DNA of 64,000 nucleotides from Muscardinus avellanarius (GCA_963383645.1 OY726565.1:40078444-40142443), one strand, 5' to 3'; shown: positions 44,226 through 55,345, counted from the first letter of the stretch. Notes: a model not told the origin generated them from the sequence alone. Program-made: numbers and translations.

Positions 44226-44429
44226 TTTATGTTTTTATTTTGTGAGCTAGATCTGTGCTAATCCCTCCTGTCTCATTTAAAGTACCTAAAGAACACTTAG
44301 CTCCAATCTAGAGTAGGCTGATCACTCCTCAATTTCAGGTTTGGGAGCTTACTCTAAGCTGTTATATTTGAATCACGTGTAATTTTCCTAAGCACTATAT
44401 TTGGATATACTCATAAAATATGTTGTATC

Positions 44430-44565
44430 AGGCAGGGTGGATAGCAAATGCCTGTAATTCCAGTTAATTGAGAGAATCGCAAGTTTGAAACCAGCCTCAG
44501 CAACTTAGTGTAACTGTCAGCAATCTAGCAAGACCCTGTTTCAAAATACAAAATAAAAATTGATG
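44430..44565 (+). mobile_element. B1-dID SINE, B1 half
   Basis: A sense fragment ending in the A-rich linker; the dID half is absent. Confidence 0.75.
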
Positions 44566-44735
44566 AAGGAAACATTTCAGTTGATACTATATACATATAC
44601 AAAATTATCAATGCCAATCTTAACACCATGTACAAGGAAAGGGAGAAAGGGGAAACTCACCAAGTGCTATGGGCATGTGTGTCCCTATCGCTGAACTTCA
44701 CGGTGCTGTGTGATTACAGAGCACCAATAAAAGTC

Positions 44736-45324
44736 TGTACCAGTATTGGGAATGGCTTAGGAAGATTTGAGAAAGCTCTGATTATTAATAGATATATTTC
44801 AGAAATAATTGTTTCAAAATGGCAGACCTAGAGAGAGAAAGGCTTGGCTTCAGTCAGGAAGCAAACAGCTATTGACTTAGCTAAAAGTAATTAGCAAGTC
44901 GATAGGAGAGGGGAGCTAGGGCTTCTTTGTAAAGACAGATCTACATCATAATCTAGCTAGGATAGACCTTCGACCTTCATGAAAGGAGACACCATGCCAC
45001 ACCTGGCTGGGGGAGGTACCTTACAGGGACGTTTACTACTTCAGAATTACGTGAACAAGATGGAGGTCATGGGTATAAAAGTCCAGTCCACGTGCTGTAT
45101 CTTTGGTGGGGCATTCATTTGAACCACCACCCCCCATGCCATTCTGGCATGGGGCTTTAACTGTCTTCCATATTTCTATCTTTTTAATAAACTTCTTTAA
45201 ATCTTCAGCAAGAGTCCAGGTTAATATGTTTTTACTCTTAGCTCAGGACAAGAACCTGTGCTTTTTATCTTTGTGTGGTTTTGTTGGGGGAATTATTTCT
45301 CCCCTCACACACACCACAACATAT

Positions 45325-45366
<42 letters not shown>

Positions 45367-45609
45367 TTATTTTTTTTTTTGGTGGTACTGGGGGTGAAAC
45401 CCAGAGACTTTCTACCTCCGGGCTATACTCCCAGACCTTTTGTTTTAATATTTTATTTGGAAACAGGGTCTCACTAAGTTGCTGAGAGCCTCACTAAGTA
45501 ACTGAGGCTGGCTTCGAACCCGTGCGATCCTCCTGTCTCAGCCTCCCAAGCGCAAGGTTACAAGCGTGTGCCACCATGCCCGGCCACCACAATATATTTA
45601 CCCATAACA
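44736..45609 (+). mobile_element. Solo LTR, family A
   Basis: Starts TGTACCAGTATTGGG, ends CCATAACA. TSD AAGTC exact (44731-44735; 45610-45614). TATAAAA 45074-45080, predicted cap site about 45107, R hairpin 45132-45154, AATAAA 45186-45191, predicted poly(A) site about 45205. A SINE interrupts U5 (45328-45584). Confidence 0.95.
45328..45584 (-). mobile_element. B1-dID SINE, type B, inside LTR
   Basis: (ATTT)n tail, near-consensus type B body. TSD CACCACAACATATTTA / CACCACAATATATTTA (45312-45327; 45585-45600). Confidence 0.93.
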
Positions 45610-45640
45610 AAGTCTATTAAAAAATATAATAAATACAATT

Positions 45641-45694
45641 TAAAGGGCTGGAGGTATAGCTCTGAAGTAGAATGCCCTCGGTTCAACCTCTCAT

Positions 45695-45722
<28 letters not shown>
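45641..45722 (+). mobile_element. dID half only, (AC)n tail
   Basis: GGGCTGGAGGTATAGCTC to GGTTCAACC without a B1 half. Either a truncated dimer or a free ID-type unit. Confidence 0.75.
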
Positions 45723-45726
<4 letters not shown>

Positions 45727-46319
45727 AAAATATTGCTAATAAAATGTCTTAAATATGATCTAGTTCTTTCACAATTATGAAAGATATAAAAACAAAAATT
45801 CTAAATTCTAAATTCTAAGTTCTGACCTTGGATTGACATTAAGTTTTATTCATTTATCATAACCCTTGACAGTTTGAATCTCTCTTCTCCTAGGAATTGT
45901 ATGTGGGGGCAAATAGAACTGTGATAAATTATAATTGACGATTTTATGCAATGCACATTTTCTTCCATTTATAAGAGCAAAATCTTCATTTAGGTAATTA
46001 TTCATTCCATGAGTGTTTCTGCTCCATGCCAGGCATTGTGCACTTGGGGTGCTGTTGTGAGCAGCAGCAGACACATCTCTGATCTATGGAGCTTAGAGTC
46101 GATTGTGTTTGGGCTAAAATCAGAGAAGAGGCTGAATCTGTGGAGTAGAGAGAGGGTATGCAGAAGAGACAAGAAGGACATTTCAGGGAAAGTAGATAAC
46201 ATAAAAACCTGCTGCACTTCACACAAGAAGGCAGCTGATTAGGTATAGAAACCTCACTCATTCACACACATACACACTCCATATTAAAGGCACAGTTGAG
46301 CTCAAAAGAAATAGACATC
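45723..46319. other. Unique sequence with L2-like patch
   Basis: 45995-46100 (TTATTCATTCCATGAGTG, then CCATGCCAGGCATTGTGCACTTGGGGTGCTG) resembles L2. The rest is unassigned. Confidence 0.45.
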
Positions 46320-46395
46320 TTGCCAAGTGTGGTGGTGCACACCTGTAGTCCCAGTACTTGGGAGGCTGACACGGGAGGATCTCAGGTTCCAGTCC
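46320..46395 (+). mobile_element. B1-dID SINE, 5' part of B1 only
   Basis: A sense B1 5' part ending at GGATCTCAGGTTCC; the rest is deleted. Confidence 0.7.
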
Positions 46396-46656
46396 TGGGT
46401 TGCAGAGCAATTCTGGACTGAGAACAGAGCTCCTTTCAGTCCAAATGCAAATAGTAAACTGGGACCTGAGAATAAATGGGCAGCTGCTGTCTCTTCACCC
46501 CACTAGGTTGTGGCAAAACACTGAGAAGGAAAGTTTGTTGATTCTGGCTTAATTCCAGGTAAGACATTGGGGTTCAGACAGGAAAAAATCATCAGTATAT
46601 CAGTCGTTTATGGAGGGTAACAAAGCATCCCAAAAGTCAGTGTCTTAAGACAAGTG

Positions 46657-46977
46657 GTGCTGGGCGTGGTGGTGCATGCTTGTAATCTCAGCACTTGGGA
46701 GGCTGAGACAGGAGGATCCGGGTTCACAGCCAGCCTCAGCTTCTTAGTGAGGCCCTCCGCACCTTAGTGAGACCCTGTTTCAAAATAAAGAATAAGCCGG
46801 GCATGGTGGCGCACGCTTGTAATCCCTGCGCTTGGGAGGCAGAGATAGGAGGATCGCGCAGGTTCGAAGCCTGCCGCGCTGGCTTAAGAGATCCTGTTTC
46901 CAAATTTTAAAAAGTATAAAAATAGGTCTGGGAGTGTAGCCCAGAGGCAGAAGGGTTTCCAGGAACCCCAATACCAC

Positions 46978-47016
<39 letters not shown>

Positions 47017-47068
47017 GAGGTAGGGGTGTGGCTCAGAGATAGAATGCCCCTGGGTTCCATCCCCAGCA

Positions 47069-47104
<36 letters not shown>
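46657..47104 (+). mobile_element. B1-dID SINE, type A, interrupted
   Basis: B1 half at 46657-46796, dID half at 47013-47075, (AC)n tail 47071-47104. Confidence 0.88.
46797..47013 (+). mobile_element. B1-dID SINE, type C, (AAT)n tail
   Basis: GCGCTGGCTTAAGAGATCC and TTTCCAGGAACCCC. The tail is about 12 AAT units. It inserted in the type A linker. Confidence 0.92.
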
Positions 47105-47107
<3 letters not shown>

Positions 47108-47580
47108 GTGTGTTATTTGCTTTATTTGCTTACAGCTCTGTGAGGTTAGCTGCAGGGTCCAGCTGGACTCGCCCGGAAACACTCAGAGCTAGTCACCCAA
47201 GGGCTCACCTGGGCTGGATGCCCTGAGACAGCATGACTTGCACATCTGAAAGTTGGTACTGTCTGCTGGGTTGTCTGTCTCTAACAGACCAATCGAAGCC
47301 TCTTCGTTTGACAGCAGCATACCTAAAGGGCTTGGGCCATAGCTTTGAATACTGAATGCTGTCCTTGATTCTCCCACACTATACTGGTCAAGCAAACCAC
47401 AAGGGCAACCCAGATTCAAGCCGCCAGAGAAACAAGTCTCCACCATTTACAGACCATGCCAGAGGCACACGGCAAGCGGAAAGTGGAGGATGGGAGGCAT
47501 TTTATAATCATCTTTATACACAATTGACCACTTTGAGTCACAGCCTGCAGGCACCCAGACACACCTTTTAAATTCTCCTG

Positions 47581-47981
47581 TCTAGAGTCGCAGAGGTGTC
47601 TTACTGGTGGGGAGATAGCTAAATGTCACTGTTGAGTGCATATTCTGGTGTGCACCCTGAGGAGAGGGGATGGGTTTGGGGCTGAGTTTTGCCTTGCAAT
47701 TGAATTATCTGTCCCTTTTGCTCCATGAATATAAAATATACTGGCATAAAATATGACCTTTTCATAACACCTTTCCAAAGACAGTTACATTTCTATAAGA
47801 GAAATACTGTAGATCTGATTTACTCACAGCAAAATAAGATATGAATTGTCCTCTGTTTTATTACTCTTACTATCGTAAGTTAAAAAAAAAAAAAGCCAAA
47901 CCTGTCAAATCAATTCAATCAAATTCAAGAAATATGCGTTGGATACCTATTTAGTGCCAGGGACATAAATGTGATACCGAA
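47581..47981. other. Unique sequence, L2-like trace at its end
   Basis: 47925-47972 (CAAGAAATATGCGTTGGATACCTATTTAGTGCCAGG) resembles L2. Confidence 0.4.
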
Positions 47982-48197
47982 AGCCGGGTGTGGTGGCCAG
48001 GCTTGTAATCCCAGTACTTGGGAGGCTGAGACAGGAGGATCATGGGTTCAGGCCAGCCTCAGCTACTTAGTGAGGCCCTCCACGACATATTATGTTTCAA
48101 AATAAAGAATAAGAAATTGGGTGGGGGGGTATATCTTGGAGGTTAAATGCTGCTGGATTTAATCCCCAGCACGAAAAAAAAAAAAAAAAAAAAAAAA
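47982..48197 (+). mobile_element. B1-dID SINE, type A
   Basis: A sense copy with a 24-base A tail. Confidence 0.9.
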
Positions 48198-48773
48198 GTG
48201 ACGCTGAAAGGTGTGGTCTTTCTTCAGGGCCTGACCAGCCCAGCCTAGGAGGTGTCTTGAGATCCTGGAATTACTGTTCTCAGTGTTGCAGCCTGAAGAA
48301 TTCTGTCCACCAGGGTCAGCTGCTTCAGCTACCCTGCCTTTCAGCTGAGAGTGAACAGGTCTCTCCTTTCTCTGAGGGGCTAGGGGCATTTGAAAATGCT
48401 GCATGAATGAAAGGCCTCTCTCCTCCTTTCTCCCTGACCTGCTCCTCTGCCCCTTCTCTAAGTCTCAGCCCAGTGTTTCCTCTCGGCAGCCACACCTTCC
48501 CCCAGCCCGCTAGTAGCGCATCCACAGTCCAGGCTCCTGGGTCCCCTTTACACATCTCCACATACACTGTACTTATTGCTACTGTGGGCTCACGTGTCTA
48601 TCATTTCCAGGACTTTGAGCTTATGAGAACAGATATTGTTTCTTACTTATCTCTATAAGCCAGGCATAGAATAAATGTCTTATAAGCGATTTAAGAAATG
48701 AAAAGAGAAACAAATGAATAACAGGCCAAAGAGCAGCTGCTAACTTGTAGCTTGCTGACATTTATTTTTTTCC
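48198..48773. other. Unique sequence and L2 3' end
   Basis: 48595-48715 (GGACTTTGAGCTTATGAGAACAG...GCCAGGCATAGAATAAATG) follows the L2 3' end. Upstream sequence is unassigned. Confidence 0.5.
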
Positions 48774-48974
48774 CTCAGGACTGGGAATTGAACCCAGGGG
48801 CATTCTACCTCCAAGCTACACCCCCAGACCTATTTTATTCTTTATTTTGAAACAGAGTCTCACTAAGTTGAAGAGGCTCTCACTAAGTAACTGAGGCTGG
48901 CTGCTAACCTGCAATCCTCCTGTCTCAGCCTCCTAAGTACTGGGATTATAAGCGTGTGCCACCACGTCCCGCTT
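48774..48974 (-). mobile_element. B1-dID SINE, type A, arm of inverted repeat
   Basis: Antisense copy. Its B1 end and the next 22 bp are mirrored at 49045-49075. Confidence 0.9.
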
Positions 48975-49067
48975 TGTACTAACATTTTGAAGCCTAAAGT
49001 ATATCATTCAAATCAATAGAACTGGCAGAGCATTAGCTTCAAAATGGGGCTTCAAAATGTTAGTACA

Positions 49068-49210
49068 AAGCGGGGCATGGTGGTGCATGGTTGTAATCCC
49101 ACTACTTGGGAGGCTGAGACAGGAAGATCACAGGTTCAAGGCCAGCCTCAGCAATTTATTGAGACTTTCAACAACCCAGCAAGATACTGTTTAAAAAATA
49201 AAAAATAATG
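49068..49210 (+). mobile_element. B1-dID SINE, B1 half, second arm
   Basis: Sense copy facing the previous one. The next SINE cuts it at the linker. Confidence 0.85.
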
Positions 49211-49442
49211 GAGCTGGGTGTGGTGGCGCACGCTTGTAATCCCAGCATTCGGGAGGCTGAGACTAGAGGATTGCAGTTTGCGGACAGCTTCAGCTACTTA
49301 GTGAGGCCCTCTGCAACTCAGTGAGACCCAGTTTTGAAATAAAGAATAAGAAAAAATAGGGCAGGGGGTGTAGCTCGGAGGTTGAATGCCCCTGGGTTCC
49401 ACCCCCAGACCCGCAAAAAATAAAATAAATAATAAATAAATA
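49210..49442 (+). mobile_element. B1-dID SINE, type A
   Basis: Sense copy with an AAAT-rich tail. Confidence 0.88.
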
Positions 49443-49615
49443 ATGGGAGGCTGAGACAGGAGGATCATGGTTCATGGCCAGCCTCAGCTACTTAGTGAGG
49501 CCCTTTGCAACCCTGTGAGACCCTGTTTCAAAATAAAGAATAAAAAAATAGGGCTGGTGATGTAGCTTGGAGGTAGAATGTCCCTGGGTTCCATGCAAAA
49601 AACAATTTAAAAATA
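49443..49615 (+). mobile_element. B1-dID SINE, type A, 5'-truncated
   Basis: Starts TGGGAGGCTGAGAC; ends after GGGTTCCATGC. Confidence 0.82.
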
Positions 49616-49621
49616 AAAATG

Positions 49622-49838
49622 AAGCTGGGCGTGGTGGCACATATTTGTAATCCCAATACTTGGAAGACTGAGACAGGAGGATCACAGGTTCAAGGACAGC
49701 CTCAGCAGGTAGTAAGAATTTCAGCAACCTAACAAGACCCTGTTTCAAGATAAAAATCAAATAAGTCTGAGAGTGTAGCTCAGAGGTAGAATGTCCCTGA
49801 GTTCAATTCCTAATACTACACACACACACACATACACA

Positions 49839-49886
<48 letters not shown>
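49622..49886 (+). mobile_element. B1-dID SINE, type A, AC and AAT tail
   Basis: Complete copy. Tail (AC)n then about 15 AAT units. Confidence 0.88.
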
Positions 49887-49888
<2 letters not shown>

Positions 49889-49945
49889 GGGTTGCATATG
49901 TATCTCATAAATAGAATGCCTCTGGACTCAATCCCCAGTACCACA
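49887..49945 (+). mobile_element. dID half
   Basis: GGGTTGCATATGTATCTC to CAATCCCCAGTACCAC. Probably the right half of the element interrupted at 49210 or 49443. Confidence 0.65.
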
Positions 49946-49968
49946 AACAAACAAAAACTCCTAGCACA

Positions 49969-50176
49969 AGCTGGGCGTGGTGGTGCACTCTTGTAATCCC
50001 AGTACTTGGAAGGCTGAGAGGAGGATCGCAGGTTTATAGACAGCCTCAACTACTTAGTGAGGCCCCCTGCAACTTAGTGAGACCCTGTTTCAAAATAAAG
50101 AATAAAAAAATAGGGGTTGGGGATATAGCTCAGAGGTAGAATGCACCTGGGTTCCATCTCCAGTACAAAAAAAAGA
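49969..50176 (+). mobile_element. B1-dID SINE, type A
   Basis: Complete sense copy. Confidence 0.88.
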
Positions 50177-50258
50177 AAAGCACCTATTTCTCTTTATGTC
50201 TGCTTCCCTCGCTTTTTCTTCTTCTAATAGCCTTGAAGCAAATTTAAAAATCTACAAT

Positions 50259-50447
50259 CGCTGGGCATGGTGGTGCACGCTTGTAATCCCCATGCTTGGG
50301 AGGTGGAGACAAGAGGATCACGCAGGTTCAAAGCCAGCCTCGCTGGCTTATGAGACCCTGTTTCCAAATAAAAAATATAAAAATGGGTTTGGGAGTGTAG
50401 CCCGGAGGTAGAAGGGTTCCATCCCCAGTACCACCACCAAAAAAAAC
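50259..50447 (+). mobile_element. B1-dID SINE, type C
   Basis: CGCTGGCTTATGAGACC; short right end GGTTCCATCCCC. TSD AAAATCTACAATC / AAAATCTGCAATC. Confidence 0.9.
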
Positions 50448-50516
50448 AAAATCTGCAATCAGTTTTTATTGATTCACAGATCAATGGCTTTTGATCAAAA
50501 GAAAGATGGCCATTCA

Positions 50517-50999
50517 ACAGGCATGGTGGCACATGCTTATAATCCCAGTACTTGGGAGGCTAAGACAGTAGGATAACAAATTCAAGGCCAACCTCAGCTA
50601 TGAGTGAGGCCTTCTGCAACTTAGTTAGACCCTATTTCAAAATAAAGAATATGCCAGGCATGGTGGAGAATGCTTGTAATCCCAGCATTTGGGAGGCTGA
50701 GACAGGAGGATCGCAGTTCATGGACAGCATCAGCTACATAGTGAGGCCCTTCACAACTCAGTGAGACCTTGTCAAAAAAAAAAAAAAAAAAAGGACTAAA
50801 GCTAGGCGTGGTGGCGCATGCTTGTAATCCCAGTACTTGTGAGGCTGGGCCTGGAGGATCGCACAGGTTCAAAACCAGCCTCAGCTATTTAGTGAGACTC
50901 TCAGCATCATAGTGAGACCCTGTTTCCAAATAAAATATAAAATACATCTGGGAGTATAGCCCAAAGGTAGAAGGCCCCTGGGTTCCATCCCCAATACCA

Positions 51000-51034
<35 letters not shown>

Positions 51035-51105
51035 AAGACTAATTTTCAGGGCTGGTAGTGTAGCTTGGAGGTACAGTGCTCCTGGATTTCACCAGTGCTG
51101 CAAAA

Positions 51106-51144
<39 letters not shown>

Positions 51145-51204
51145 ATGGGGCTGGGGGTATAGCTTGGAGGTAGAATGTCCCTGGGTTCAATTCCCAGGAC
51201 TGCA
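50517..51204 (+). mobile_element. B1-dID SINE nest, three levels
   Basis: B1 halves begin at 50517, 50652 and 50802. dID halves end at about 51000, 51103 and 51204, in reverse order, as expected for insertion of each into the linker of the previous one. The innermost (50802-51000) is type B. Confidence 0.85.
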
Positions 51205-51213
51205 GAAAAAAAG

Positions 51214-51288
<75 letters not shown>

Positions 51289-51374
51289 AAGGAAGAAAAT
51301 AAGGAAAACAGAGAGAGAAAGGAAGGAAGGAAGGAAGGAAGGAAGGAAGGAAGGAAGGAAGGAAGGAAGGAAGG
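51205..51374. repeat. (GAAA)n / (GGAA)n purine tract
   Basis: About 20 GAAA units, a mixed stretch, then about 13 GGAA units. It follows the outer SINE tail. Confidence 0.97.
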
Positions 51375-52518
51375 GCACCATGAGTTGGCTGCCGCCTGCT
51401 CTCCGCAGGTCCCACAGCCCCGCTCTCTCTCACCCTGCTTCAACGCTCACCTTCACCCCTTTTGCCCACGGGCTTTGCAGAAAGTGTTAGCGCTATCATT
51501 TTTTTCAAGTTGTTCCATTTTTAACTAGGTAGAATCCTTTGACTTGCAAACTCTCTGGACAACTTATCAGAATTATATCCACTTAAAAAAAATAGAAATC
51601 ATTTGAGGACCTCAAGAAGCATGCAATCCCCAATTCCAGTAGAGAGAAAGCCCCTGACTTTCCCTCTCATTCCATTCCTGGATTTTTTTTTTCTTTTTTT
51701 CTTGGCAGCTTCAGAACTAAACAAGAGGAGCTTAGTCTTTTGCATCTATTTTATAACTATTTAACAATTCACTTTATTTGTTACAGCACTGGCTACATCC
51801 CCAGATGTAGTCTGATGGAGAATCACTCTAATTGTTCTCCAAATTATTTTCTGTTACTAGGCTCAGATAAGATGGGAGGCAAAGTTAGGCTATATAAACC
51901 ACTCTACTCAAGTCTACTCTAACAACTGACAAAGTAGCACATTAGATGAAGACTATTTTTAAACATCTACATTGATCAAGCATAAGCTGCTTACTTCTAT
52001 TTAAACCAAATATAAACCAAAGGCCTGATGCCTTTCATAGTGTTTACTGAGACAAAAGCGAGCTGTCTCTGTTTCAAAAATAGCACAGCTTGCTGAACTG
52101 GTGGCATTATCCCCCAGGTCTCTGCCCATCTCCAGGTTTGATCTGGTCAGATACCAGCAGGAGGAGTGCAGCAGGTAGGCAGCGAGCCTCGCGTTGGGCG
52201 CTGCCCCCGCAGCACACTGTCTGACCCTTCACTTTCTCGCCATCTGTGTTGTATCGCGCTCATAGGACTGGCCTCACATAGATTTGCCTCCCAAAACTGC
52301 CTTTACCGGCTGTGCCACTTAAGCCAATCAATTAAACTCTGTGGGTCTCTAATTTCCATTCTATAAACTAAAGGTAACCACAAATTTTCCATACATATAT
52401 TCAGGGGATTAAATGTGATACTGTGTGTCAACCTGTGTTCTCAAACGCTGTGCTCCCTTTAGGAATATATGACCTATACTCAGTGAACCTTGGTTTCCTT
52501 CCCTTTCTCTTGAGTCAA
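51375..52518. other. Unique sequence with MIR-like patch
   Basis: 52290-52425 (GTGCCACTTAAGCC, CTCTGTGGGTCTCTAATTTCC, GGGGATTAAATGTGATA) resembles MIR. No gene recognised. Confidence 0.45.
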
Positions 52519-52535
52519 GGATCTGTTTGCCATCC

Positions 52536-52760
52536 AGGCCGGGCGTGGTGGTGCACGCTTATAATCCCAGCATTAGGGAGGCTGAGACCGGAAGATCAAG
52601 GTTCGCGGACAGCCTCAGCTGCTTAGTGAGGCCCTCTGCAACTCAGTGAGACCTGGTTTCAAAATAAAGAATAAAAAATAAAGCAGGGGATGTAGCTCAG
52701 AGGTCAAATTCCCCTGGGTTCCATCCCCAGCATCCCCAGACCCGAAAAAAAAAAAAAAAA
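52536..52760 (+). mobile_element. B1-dID SINE, type A
   Basis: Flanked by GGATCTGTTTGCCATCC (52519-52535) and GAATCTATTTGCCATCC (52761-52777). Confidence 0.92.
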
Positions 52761-52777
52761 GAATCTATTTGCCATCC

Positions 52778-53590
52778 CAGATCACAGATTCAGTGCTATC
52801 TTACAAACTCCATAGGAAAATAGATTCCAACTCATCCTTCAAGTCCTCTTTTCATCCCACTTCTTCAATGATCCTGTTCATCCCAGATTGAAGCCATTTC
52901 TTCTTTCTCCAAATTTCCCCAGAGCTGTTACTTTCGTACCACTCTAAGCACGTGGCAGATCCTGCTGCTGGTCCACTTCTGCTAAGTCCTTTCTCTGTCC
53001 TCCTCACTGCATCTGTAAGAGTCTCTATAGTCCAGCACGGAGCCTTAGTCCCAATATGTATGCTTGTCTGCCTCTGCGTTTCTCTGAAAGCAAACCCTGA
53101 GACAACTTTGGTTTGTGTGCTTTGGGGGAAGATCAGGGAAGGATAAGGTGCCAATAAAGGGTGCGTCAACGAGTCTCACTGCTGTGAAACGAGAGCAGAA
53201 CCCCACAGGGGACCCCTGAAAAGCATCCTTCAGAACTGCCCCATCAAGTGGTGAGGAGCTGGGGGCATCTACTCTGACTCTCGTCCCCCAGTGGTTAAGG
53301 ATGTCTCTGGACCATCAAGCCAGCACTTCTGGCAGCCCTGAACATGGCTGAGCAAGCAAGCGCTTTTGGTTGCAGGGGAGAAAGAGCGGTGGACAAAAGC
53401 CAGAGTGCACCAGAGCCCTCTACCGTAGGTGAACTCAGTGTTGGGGTTTATTGAACACCACGCCATCTGCTATGGTGTCATATTTGTTTAATAATAACTT
53501 CACTTTATTGTTAAACAAATGGAAAAATAAGTACTATAGAAACACTGCCTATATCTTAATAATATCTTAATACAAAGTTACTTTTTTTTA
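52778..53590. other. Unique sequence
   Basis: 65-105 codon frames on both strands have no recognisable domain. Confidence 0.4.
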
Positions 53591-53601
53591 TAAGAGTTAC
53601 A

Positions 53602-53799
53602 CTTTTTTTTTTTTTTTTTGGTAGTACTGGGGTTCCTGGAAACCCTTCTACCTCCGGGTTACACTCCCAGACCTATTTTATACTTTTTTTTTTTTGGAAA
53701 CAGTCTCTTAAGCCAGCATGGCTGGTTTTGAACCTGCGTGATCCTCCTGTCTCCGCCTCCCAAGCGCAGGGATCACAAGCGTGTGCCACCACGCCCGGC
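53602..53799 (-). mobile_element. B1-dID SINE, type C
   Basis: Antisense type C. Flanked by AAGAGTTACACTTTTTTTT and AAGAGTTGCACTTTTTTTT. Confidence 0.93.
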
Positions 53800-53994
53800 A
53801 AGAGTTGCACTTTTTTTTAATACCCCTGTTCTATTTAACATACAGTGTTTTGAGGTCCAGTTCTAGAGTGTTCTAGAATAGAGGTCATGATATTTTGCTC
53901 TTGGGTTCTGTTTGGGAGATTGTAGAAGCCTCTGGGTATTGCAGTAAAGAAAGGGGAATGTAGGAGCTAATGGCTCTCAAGAAACTTTCTCAGC

Positions 53995-54152
53995 CAAACA
54001 CACCTGTAATCCTAGTACTTAGGAAGCTGAAACAGGATGATCGCAGGTTCAAGGCCAGCCTCAGCAACTTAAGGAGACCCTGAGAAACTTAGCAAGACGC
54101 TGTGGATGTAGCTCAGAGATATAATGACACTGAGTTCAATCCCTGGCACAGG
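53995..54152 (+). mobile_element. B1-dID SINE, type A, shortened
   Basis: B1 5' end missing and linker nearly absent (GACGCTGTGGATGTAGCTC). Confidence 0.8.
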
Positions 54153-54222
54153 AAAGGAAGGGGAAGGAGAGGAGAGGAGAGGAGAGGAGAGGAGAGGAGA
54201 GGAGAGGAGAGGAGAGGAGAAG
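54153..54222. repeat. (GGAGA)n microsatellite
   Basis: About 11 units of the pentamer in the SINE tail position. Confidence 0.95.
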
Positions 54223-54702
54223 AGACCACTTCTCAGATTCTTTACAAGATGTACAGTGATTTGTCCTGGTCAAAATAGTAAGTCAGTTCTAGGCTGGAAA
54301 ACAACTTAGAGTTTCTCAAGTTTTCCCAAAAAGCCCAGTGGAGAGAGGCAGGTACCTGAGGGCGCAGGCGGCCCACATCCTGCTCCCCGCCTAACCCCTT
54401 CCCATGACTCCACATTTCCACAGAGCCATTAGGACCACGGGCACAGCAATTGTACATAGAACCTCTTTATGCCTCTCTATTTCCCCAAGCACCGTGGGTG
54501 GCAAAAGTAGCGGAACATAATCCTAAAGCCAATTTGTAATCTTTGTAATCGGGCCACACAGTTCATGCAGGAATTTCCTGGGAAGAGGTCCAGCTTTACA
54601 TGTCACATTTTTCCACCTTAGTACTACTGATGAGATCAGTCTAAAGTCAAGTGATAAATGTAAGAGCAGTAATAAAACCCAGAATTGCTTATTCATTCTT
54701 AT
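54223..54702. other. Unique sequence
   Basis: Nothing recognised. Confidence 0.4.
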
Positions 54703-54714
54703 TAAGACTGGAGT

Positions 54715-54915
54715 CAGCTAGGTGTGGTGGCCCATGCTTGTAACTCCAGTACTTGGAAGGCTGAGATTGGAGGATCGCAGGTTCAAGGACAGCCTCAGCT
54801 AATTAGTGAGGCAAGGTGGTGAGACTGTTTCAAAAAATAGAGAAAGAAAAATAAGAAATAGAGCTGGGTGTGTAGCTCAGAGGTAAAATGCCTCTACCAC
54901 CAAAAAAAAAAAAAA
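54715..54915 (+). mobile_element. B1-dID SINE, type A, B box lost
   Basis: TSD AAGACTGGAGTC (54703-54714; 54916-54927). The B-box segment between AATGCCTC and TACCACC is deleted. Confidence 0.88.
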
Positions 54916-54931
54916 AAGACTGGAGTCCTAG

Positions 54932-54978
54932 TTGGGCATGGTAGTGCACACTTATAATCTTTTCTTTCTTTCTTTCTT

Positions 54979-55009
<31 letters not shown>

Positions 55010-55345
55010 CTTATTTATCTTTTTGCTGTACTGGGGTTGGAATACAGGGGCTTTCTACCTCCGAGCTACACTCCCAGCCCTATTTTTTATTCTTTATTTT
55101 GAAACAGGGTCTCACTGAGTTGCAGAGGGCCTCACTAAGTAGCTGAGACTATCTGGAAACCACGATCCTCCTGTCTCGGCCTCCCAAATGCTGGGATTAC
55201 AAGGTGTAGCACCAGGCTAGCTCACCTGTTATCTTAGTACTTGGGAGGCTGAGAAAAAAGGATCATAGGTTCAAGGCCAGTCTCAGTAACTTAGGCCCTT
55301 AGCAATTTAATGAGTTGTTTTCAAGATATAAAAAATAATTTCTGT
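54932..55345 (+). mobile_element. B1-dID SINE, interrupted by an antisense copy
   Basis: Segments 54932-54959 and 55220-55345. The split lies inside the B1 half rather than in the linker. Confidence 0.75.
54961..55219 (-). mobile_element. B1-dID SINE, type A, (TTTC)n(TTTA)n tail
   Basis: A compound tail at 54961-55020, then an antisense body. Confidence 0.88.

Larger units (their letters stand above)
44566..45640 (+). mobile_element. L1-type 3' end, split by LTR
   Basis: 44566-44735 and 45610-45640. ACTTCACGGTGCTGTGTGATTACAGAGCACCAATAAAAG resembles the L1 ends near 16.6 and 19.8 kb. A family A LTR inserted into its A-rich end. Confidence 0.6.
46585..47580. mobile_element. Old mammalian repeat split by SINEs
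   Basis: 46585-46655 (TATCAGTCGTTTATGG...GTGTCTTAAGACAA) and 47105-47580 (TTACAGCTCTGTGAGGTTAGCTGCAGGG...CCCAGATTCAAG) read as the two parts of one old interspersed repeat. I do not name the family. Confidence 0.45.

Noticed and set aside
39660..45609. Family A LTRs at 39660 and 44736 as the two ends of one provirus
   Set aside because: They lie in opposite orientation and each has its own 5-bp target duplicate, so they are separate solo LTRs around provirus B.
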